A DNA stretch of 17,270 bases from JAFARZ01 sp035651595. GTDB lineage: Bacteria > Actinomycetota > Actinomycetes > Streptosporangiales > Streptosporangiaceae. The notes under the pieces were generated by a model that was given only the letters and a program-made list of their open reading frames with translations, had not been told where the DNA came from and did no database searches. Of the stretch, positions 13,648 to 17,270 are shown in pieces. The DNA is taken from contig DASRFJ010000064.1 of the NCBI GenBank assembly GCA_035651595.1, forward strand, positions 1 to 17,270, read 5' to 3'. Position numbers and translations under genes: made by a program. The first letter of the stretch is position 1; each line of letters opens with the position of its first letter.

Positions 13648-14594
13648 GCTCTGATTTCGAAGAGTCCGCCCAGCGGTACCGCCGTGAGCTGCATGTGCAC
13701 TGCTACCGCATGCTCGCCTCCTTCGACGAGGCCGAGGACGCGGTGCAGGAGGCGCTGCTGCGCGCGTGGCGGGCCCGCGACCGCTTCGACGGCTCAGGCC
13801 AGTTCCGGGCCTGGCTGTACAAGATCGCGACGAATGTATGCCTGGACATGCTCCGGAGCCGTAAGAGCGTGTCCAAGATGACCTCGTTCGCCGAGGTGCC
13901 GTGGCTCCAGCCGTATCCGGACACTCTGCTCGACGAGGTGCTGCCGGGCCCGGAGGAGGACCAGCCGGAGGAGATCGCGGTCCGCCGCGAGACGATCTCG
14001 CTGGCATTCCTGGCCGCGCTTCAGGTGCTGCCGCCGCGGCAGCGGGCCGCGCTGATCGCGCGGGACGTGCTCGGCTGGCGGGCCAGCGAGGTCGCGGAGA
14101 CGCTCGGGACCAGCGTGGCCGCGGCGAACAGCGCGTTGCAGCGGGCCCGCGCGACCATGCAGCAGCACCTGCCTTCACAGCGTGCCTCCTGGACACCCAT
14201 CGCCTCGCCGTCTGCCGAGGAGATGGCGCTGGTCGCCGAGTTCATCGCGGCGCACGAGCGGGCCGACGCCGCGGCCGCGATGGCGGTCGCGGTCAGGGAC
14301 CTCCGCGTCACGATGCCGCCGCAGCCGATGTGCTTCGACGGCGTGGAGTCGATCGCGCCGCTGATGGCCAGGGCGGCCGAAATGGGCACCTGGCGGCTGG
14401 TCCCGGTGCGCGCCAACCGCATGCCGGCCGCCGCCAGCTACCTGCGCCGGCCCGGCGACACGGTGTTCCGCGCGTTCAAGCTCGATGTGATGCGGATGGC
14501 GGACGGGGCGATCGCGGAGATCACCACGTTCGGCGCCGGGCTGTTCCCCGCGTTCGGCCTGGATCAGGTGCTGAGCGTGACCACCGACGCGTAG
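13644..14594 (+). CDS. ECF sigma factor with SnoaL-like C-terminal domain (SigG/TIGR02960-like)
   Basis: This 316-residue alternative sigma factor has region 2 at about residues 8-75 (RYRRELHVHCYRMLASFDEAEDAVQEALLRAW ... FRAWLYKIATNVCLDMLRS). Region 4 is at about 115-172 (FLAALQVLPPRQRAALIARDVLGWRASEVAETLGTSVAAANSALQRARATM). A SnoaL-like (NTF2-fold) extension from about residue 195 to 305 (RVTMPPQPMCFDGVESIAPLM ... FRAFKLDVMRMADGAIAEITTF) is typical of the SigG group, where it replaces a dedicated anti-sigma factor. No anti-sigma gene is seen nearby. The ATG at 13644 overlaps the VOC stop codon. It is last in the gene series and overlaps the convergent sialidase-like gene by 31 bp. Confidence 0.9.
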   Translation: MSSDFEESAQRYRRELHVHCYRMLASFDEAEDAVQEALLRAWRARDRFDGSGQFRAWLYKIATNVCLDMLRSRKSVSKMTSFAEVPWLQPYPDTLLDEVLPGPEEDQPEEIAVRRETISLAFLAALQVLPPRQRAALIARDVLGWRASEVAETLGTSVAAANSALQRARATMQQHLPSQRASWTPIASPSAEEMALVAEFIAAHERADAAAAMAVAVRDLRVTMPPQPMCFDGVESIAPLMARAAEMGTWRLVPVRANRMPAAASYLRRPGDTVFRAFKLDVMRMADGAIAEITTFGAGLFPAFGLDQVLSVTTDA

Positions 14595-15946
14595 ATCTCG
14601 GAGTGCTTGCCGGGCGGCACCGCGCTGCCCCAGGTGAGCGACAGCCGGGTCCCGCTCCCGGGCAGCAGGGAGATGCCGAACGTGTCACCGGGCCAGACGG
14701 CCGGGTTGCCGCGGGCACCGGACACGGTGACCGCCGGGCCGAGCCAGCCTTTCGCGAGGGAGAAGGGCCGTAGGTAGGTCGTGTATCCGGCGGACGGGCC
14801 GCTGGTCTGCCATGCGACGTACGCGACGCCCGCCGGGCCGCCGGCCGACTCGGTGATGTGCGGCGCGCTGTCGGTGTCCGGGGTGACCCGGATCGGCGCC
14901 GACCAGGTGCCGCCGCCGTCGGTGGAGTAACTCAGCCAGCCGATGTCGGCGGTGCTCGCCTGGGTGTCCCAGGTCGCGTACAGGTTCCCGGCGGCGTCGG
15001 CGCTGATGTCCCCGTCGATCCACCATTCCCGCAGCGACAGGCTGCCGCTGCCCGGCGCGAGCGGCCGCGGGCTGGCCGGCCAGTGCACGGCGTCGGCGGA
15101 GGAGACGAAGTACTCATAGCCGGGCCGCACCGCGAGCGTGCTCTTGCTGGTGGGGTGGCCCGCGTACAGCACGTCCACCCGGCCCCGTCGGTCGACTATC
15201 AGCGGCCCGCTGTAACCGCCGCCCAGCGGGAAGCCGGGCTCGACCCGCCGGATCGGGCTCCAGGTTTTCCCGCCGTCGGCGGAGGTCTGCAGGACGATGT
15301 TGAAGTCGCCCGCCGAGTACGCGCAGCTGCCGGACTTGCTGCACAGCAGCTTCACCTCGGCGGCGGACGGGCCGTAGTCCCAGGTGAGGTACAGCTGGCC
15401 GGTACTGCCCGCGGCGATGAAGTCCCGGTCTCCCCAGTTGCCCGGCGCGGGCGGCTGGATCTTGCGGGCGGTGAAGGTCGTGCCGTGGTCCGCCGACACG
15501 GCCACGGACGGATACATGAGCGTGCTTTTCACCCCGATGGGGCCGGTGGCGTGCATGTAGGACACGTACACGGTGCCGTCCGGGGCGGTGGCGATCGCCG
15601 GATCCCAGCTGTGGCCGGCCGACCCGGGGACGGTCACCGGCTTGCCGAAGTGCAGGCCCGAGTCGGTGGAGGCGGCGAACCCGATGCCGCCGCAGCCGAT
15701 CCAGGTGGCGTACACGTGGTCTGGCGCGGCCGTTGCCTCCTCGACCTCCGAGCCGCCGCCCGCACAGCCGGAGCTGATGTCGGTCATCGGTGACACGTGA
15801 GCGCGGGCCGGGGCGCTGTGCGGCGCGGGAGCGCTTTGCGGCGCGGGGGCGCTGGCTCGCGCGCTGTGCCGCGCGGGCGACGATCCGCCGGTGCACCCCG
15901 CGCAAACCGCGGTCACGACGGCCAGGCCCAGGAGCGCACCCCTCAT
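14564..15946 (-). CDS. Secreted Asp-box (sialidase-like) beta-propeller lipoprotein
   Basis: This 460-residue exported protein has signal peptide residues 1-17 and a probable lipid-modified Cys18 (VCAGC, a slightly atypical lipobox). A repetitive Ser/Ala/Pro linker follows at about residues 29-50. Asp-box/BNR motifs (SxDxGxxW/F) occur at 93-100 (STDSGLHF), 151-158 (SADHGTTF), 222-229 (SADGGKTW) and 341-348 (STDGGGTW), with a weaker one at 283-289. The spacing of 58-71 residues fits the blades of a six-bladed propeller. The sialidase FRIP motif and catalytic Arg/Tyr set are not obvious, so exo-sialidase activity is not claimed. The ATG at 15946 is used; a GTG at 15949 is in frame. It converges on the sigma gene. 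Confidence 0.85.
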   Translation of the reverse strand: MRGALLGLAVVTAVCAGCTGGSSPARHSARASAPAPQSAPAPHSAPARAHVSPMTDISSGCAGGGSEVEEATAAPDHVYATWIGCGGIGFAASTDSGLHFGKPVTVPGSAGHSWDPAIATAPDGTVYVSYMHATGPIGVKSTLMYPSVAVSADHGTTFTARKIQPPAPGNWGDRDFIAAGSTGQLYLTWDYGPSAAEVKLLCSKSGSCAYSAGDFNIVLQTSADGGKTWSPIRRVEPGFPLGGGYSGPLIVDRRGRVDVLYAGHPTSKSTLAVRPGYEYFVSSADAVHWPASPRPLAPGSGSLSLREWWIDGDISADAAGNLYATWDTQASTADIGWLSYSTDGGGTWSAPIRVTPDTDSAPHITESAGGPAGVAYVAWQTSGPSAGYTTYLRPFSLAKGWLGPAVTVSGARGNPAVWPGDTFGISLLPGSGTRLSLTWGSAVPPGKHSEIYASVVTLST

Positions 15947-15992
15947 CACGACAGCACCATATATCGGGACGAGGGCCGGGCGGCTCGGCCGC

Positions 15993-15998
15993 TATCAT
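15993..15998 (+). promoter_or_regulatory. Candidate -10 element (leaderless start)
   Basis: TATCAT ends 6 nt before the GTG at 16005, with no Shine-Dalgarno sequence between. The spacing puts the transcription start at the GTG itself. Confidence 0.4.
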
Positions 15999-16004
15999 CT
16001 GACG

Positions 16005-16412
16005 GTGACCGAACTGTCTGTGTGGCTGCGACGAGGTGCGGCGACCGTGGCGGCCGGGCGGGTCGCCCTGGGCCTGACCGCGCTTGCCTGGCCTGCGGTG
16101 CCGGCTCGGCCCTGGGTTGGTGCGTCCGCGGATGACGTGACGGCCCGGGTCTTCGGCCGGGCGCTTGGCGCGCGGGACCTGGCGCTCGGGCTGGGTGCGC
16201 TGGCGGCACTCCGGCAGCAGGATGCCCAGGCCGGCTCCGCCAGCGCGTGGGTGGCGGCCGGAGCGTTGTCCGATTCCCTGGACGTGGCGGCGAGCCTGGC
16301 GTCCTGGGGCGAGCTGCCCAAGCTGACGCGGTGGCTCGTCGTCGCGTCGGCGGGCGGTGCGGCCCTGGCCGGCGCGGCCGGCTCGGTCGCGGTGCGCCAG
16401 GCCAAGCCCTGA
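16005..16412 (+). CDS. Small hydrophobic (membrane) protein, DUF4267-like
   Basis: This 135-residue, alanine/glycine-rich protein has roughly three to four hydrophobic stretches: AATVAAGRVALGLTALAW, LGARDLALGLGALAAL, SAWVAAGALSDSLDVAASL and RWLVVASAGGAALAGAAG. The central ARVFGRALGARDLALGLG phrase occurs in small actinobacterial membrane proteins annotated as hypothetical or DUF4267; I cannot assign a function. The GTG at 16005 follows a -10-like TATCAT by 6 nt, so it is probably leaderless. It is divergent from the sialidase-like gene across a 58-bp region and stands alone. Confidence 0.7.
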   Translation: MTELSVWLRRGAATVAAGRVALGLTALAWPAVPARPWVGASADDVTARVFGRALGARDLALGLGALAALRQQDAQAGSASAWVAAGALSDSLDVAASLASWGELPKLTRWLVVASAGGAALAGAAGSVAVRQAKP

Positions 16413-16592
16413 AGGTGCACCCCCGGACTGCCGTCGGTCCCGCGCCGCGCCGGTCTCGTGGCAGGAAAGGCGCCAGGCGGGGCGTTCGGGCTCACGCTCG
16501 CGGCGCGCCGCGCGGTCTCATGGCCATCGCGCCGTCCCACCCCGTCAAGAACCGGACACAAGCCACATTTCTGGCGGACCGGCGGACACGCT
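16413..16592. other. Non-coding spacer without recognised feature
   Basis: This GC-rich stretch lies between the small membrane-protein gene and the repeat element. I see no convincing gene, operator or terminator in it. GGCGGACACGCTC just before 16593 faintly echoes the element end but is not a clear extra copy. Confidence 0.5.
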
Positions 16593-16980
16593 CGATTACT
16601 GCGGACACTTACCCTTACCCCCCGATCTGGACCCTGCTGGCGAATTGCGTGCGCACGTGCCGGTCGCCGGCTGCCGCTGGGCCTGGCCGCCGGGTCTGGC
16701 CGTGTGCGCGCAGCCTGTGCCTGGAGTGCAGCGTGCGGCTACCGGGACAGGAGCGCGCCCGCAGTCCGTCATCAACGTGGAAGATTTCCCCTTCGTGGAA
16801 GACCGGCCCTCGTGAACAGGGGTCCCGCTACCACAAAGGGGAAAACCACCACGCTATCCAGGCCCATCAAACCAGCCGCACGCCCACCGGGCAGCCAGCG
16901 ACCCGGGCAAACCCCCGAATAAGCCAACGAGGCCCGATCCGGGGGGTAACTGTCCGCAATCATTTCGGATCGCCTCCCGG
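16593..16980. mobile_element. MITE-like non-autonomous element, fullest copy (copy 3)
   Basis: The left end GATTACTGCGGACACTTACC (16593-16612) faces an inverted right end GGTAACTGTCCGCAATCAT (16946-16964) across about 330 bp with no credible gene. It contains the long hairpin block 16773-16859 shared with copy 2. The right flank out to 16980 (ATTTCGGATCGCCTCCCGG) is also shared, inverted, with the outer end of copy 2. Inverted ends, no transposase, internal palindrome and multiple dispersed copies are typical of MITEs. No clear target-site duplication was found. It is inserted next to a LacI-family fragment. Confidence 0.65.
16774..16855. repeat. Long internal hairpin of repeat copy 3
   Basis: The arms 16774-16798 and 16831-16855 pair at about 20 of 25 positions, and the TTTCCCC/GGGGAAA core is intact. 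The loop keeps GGGTCCCGCTACC as in copy 2. Differences from copy 2 are mostly not compensated on the other arm. Confidence 0.65.
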
Positions 16981-17000
16981 GGCGGCGGGGGCCGCGGTGG

Positions 17001-17204
17001 GTGCTCGATCATCTCGCTGCGATGGGCGCCCGCCGCATCGCGCCGCTCGTGCCGGACACCGGATGGGGCTGGGCCGCGGACACCCGCGACGCCTATGACG
17101 CGTGGACCGCCGAATACGGCGCGCCGCGGCTGAGCATTCCTGTCGCCATGCATCCCGTTGAAGAGAACGCGTTCGCGGCAGCGCGGGCGTCCACCGCCCT
17201 CTAG
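17001..17204 (+). pseudogene. LacI/GalR-family regulator, effector-domain fragment
   Basis: The 67-residue frame VLDHLAAMGARRIAPLVPDTGWGWAADTRDAYDAWTAEYGAP...VAMHPVEENAFAAARAS reads like the middle of a LacI-family effector-binding (periplasmic-binding-protein-like) domain. The HLxxxGxRRIAxLVP segment and the following DAYxAWxxxxG helix are characteristic. The N-terminal HTH and the first half of the effector domain are missing, as is everything after the AFAAARA helix (the stop is the TAG at 17202-17204). The fragment begins directly after the repeat element and probably represents a gene truncated on both sides. It could be expressed but would not bind DNA. Confidence 0.6.
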
Positions 17205-17270
17205 CGTGCCGACCACACGTATATCCCGAATGGCGACATTGTGTGATACTGGGGCTCAACCACGTTTCCG
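17205..17270. other. Terminal spacer with a promoter-like GATACT
   Basis: The last 66 bases contain no gene start. GATACTGG at 17245-17252 repeats the -10-like motif found before the methyltransferase at 1033. A gene may start beyond the window. Confidence 0.3.

Noticed and set aside
15784..15870. GC-rich short repeats that look like a minisatellite
   Set aside because: They encode the Ser/Ala/Pro linker of the Asp-box lipoprotein after its lipobox, an ordinary low-complexity spacer.
14564..15946. Annotation of the Asp-box protein as a true sialidase
   Set aside because: The Asp-boxes support a propeller fold, but the FRIP motif and the catalytic residue set are not evident, so only the fold is claimed.
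16247..17098. 283-codon plus-strand open frame across the repeat element
   Set aside because: It runs through the hairpin and both element ends, has biased low-complexity composition and no family resemblance.

Overview
This is a GC-rich window with actinomycete-type content: an F420/flavin luciferase-like oxidoreductase, an MmyB-type XRE regulator, a DUF4232-like lipoprotein, an ECF sigma factor with a SnoaL-like tail (SigG-like) and a Cfp30B-like VOC protein. GTG/TTG starts and probable leaderless starts are frequent. All of this points to a soil-type, Streptomyces-like or Streptosporangium-like actinobacterium; the genus cannot be fixed from the sequence. No rRNA, tRNA, CRISPR array or complete IS was seen.

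Layout. 1-114 is the 3' end of an unidentified gene, followed by a 350-bp spacer with a perfect 19-bp inverted repeat. 468-4733 holds a GNAT acetyltransferase, a SAM methyltransferase carrying an in-frame 21-bp tandem repeat, an MFS exporter with a terminator-like hairpin after it, and a membrane GGDEF diguanylate cyclase. A GalE-type epimerase (4753-5739) follows the cyclase and converges on a small DUF3291/ABM-like gene. That gene is divergent from a MerR regulator, with two tandem 19-bp operator-like sites between them, and the MerR gene is followed by a two-domain VOC protein.

7699-9150 is a zone of gene decay. It holds a methyltransferase lacking its middle, a repeat element, the C-terminal piece of an aminoglycoside phosphotransferase-family (APH-like) gene, and the N-terminal piece of its usual partner gene. 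Next come a luciferase-like oxidoreductase (minus strand) and, divergent from it across a perfect 16-bp palindrome, a tightly packed plus-strand series of seven genes (10186-14594): MmyB-type regulator, TfoX-like protein, lipoprotein, small GNAT, D-2-hydroxyacid dehydrogenase, VOC protein and ECF sigma factor. A secreted Asp-box (sialidase-like) beta-propeller lipoprotein converges on the sigma gene, and a small membrane protein follows.

16593-16980 is the fullest copy of a MITE-like element with inverted ends and a long internal hairpin. A LacI-family effector-domain fragment lies directly beside it.

The main unexplained signal is this non-coding repeat family (265-317, 8205-8365, 16593-16980), two of whose three copies abut truncated genes. 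Other points of interest are the tandem MerR-type operators, the in-frame heptapeptide repeat and the recurrent leaderless-promoter architecture. I saw no convincing new multi-gene defence or biosynthetic system.
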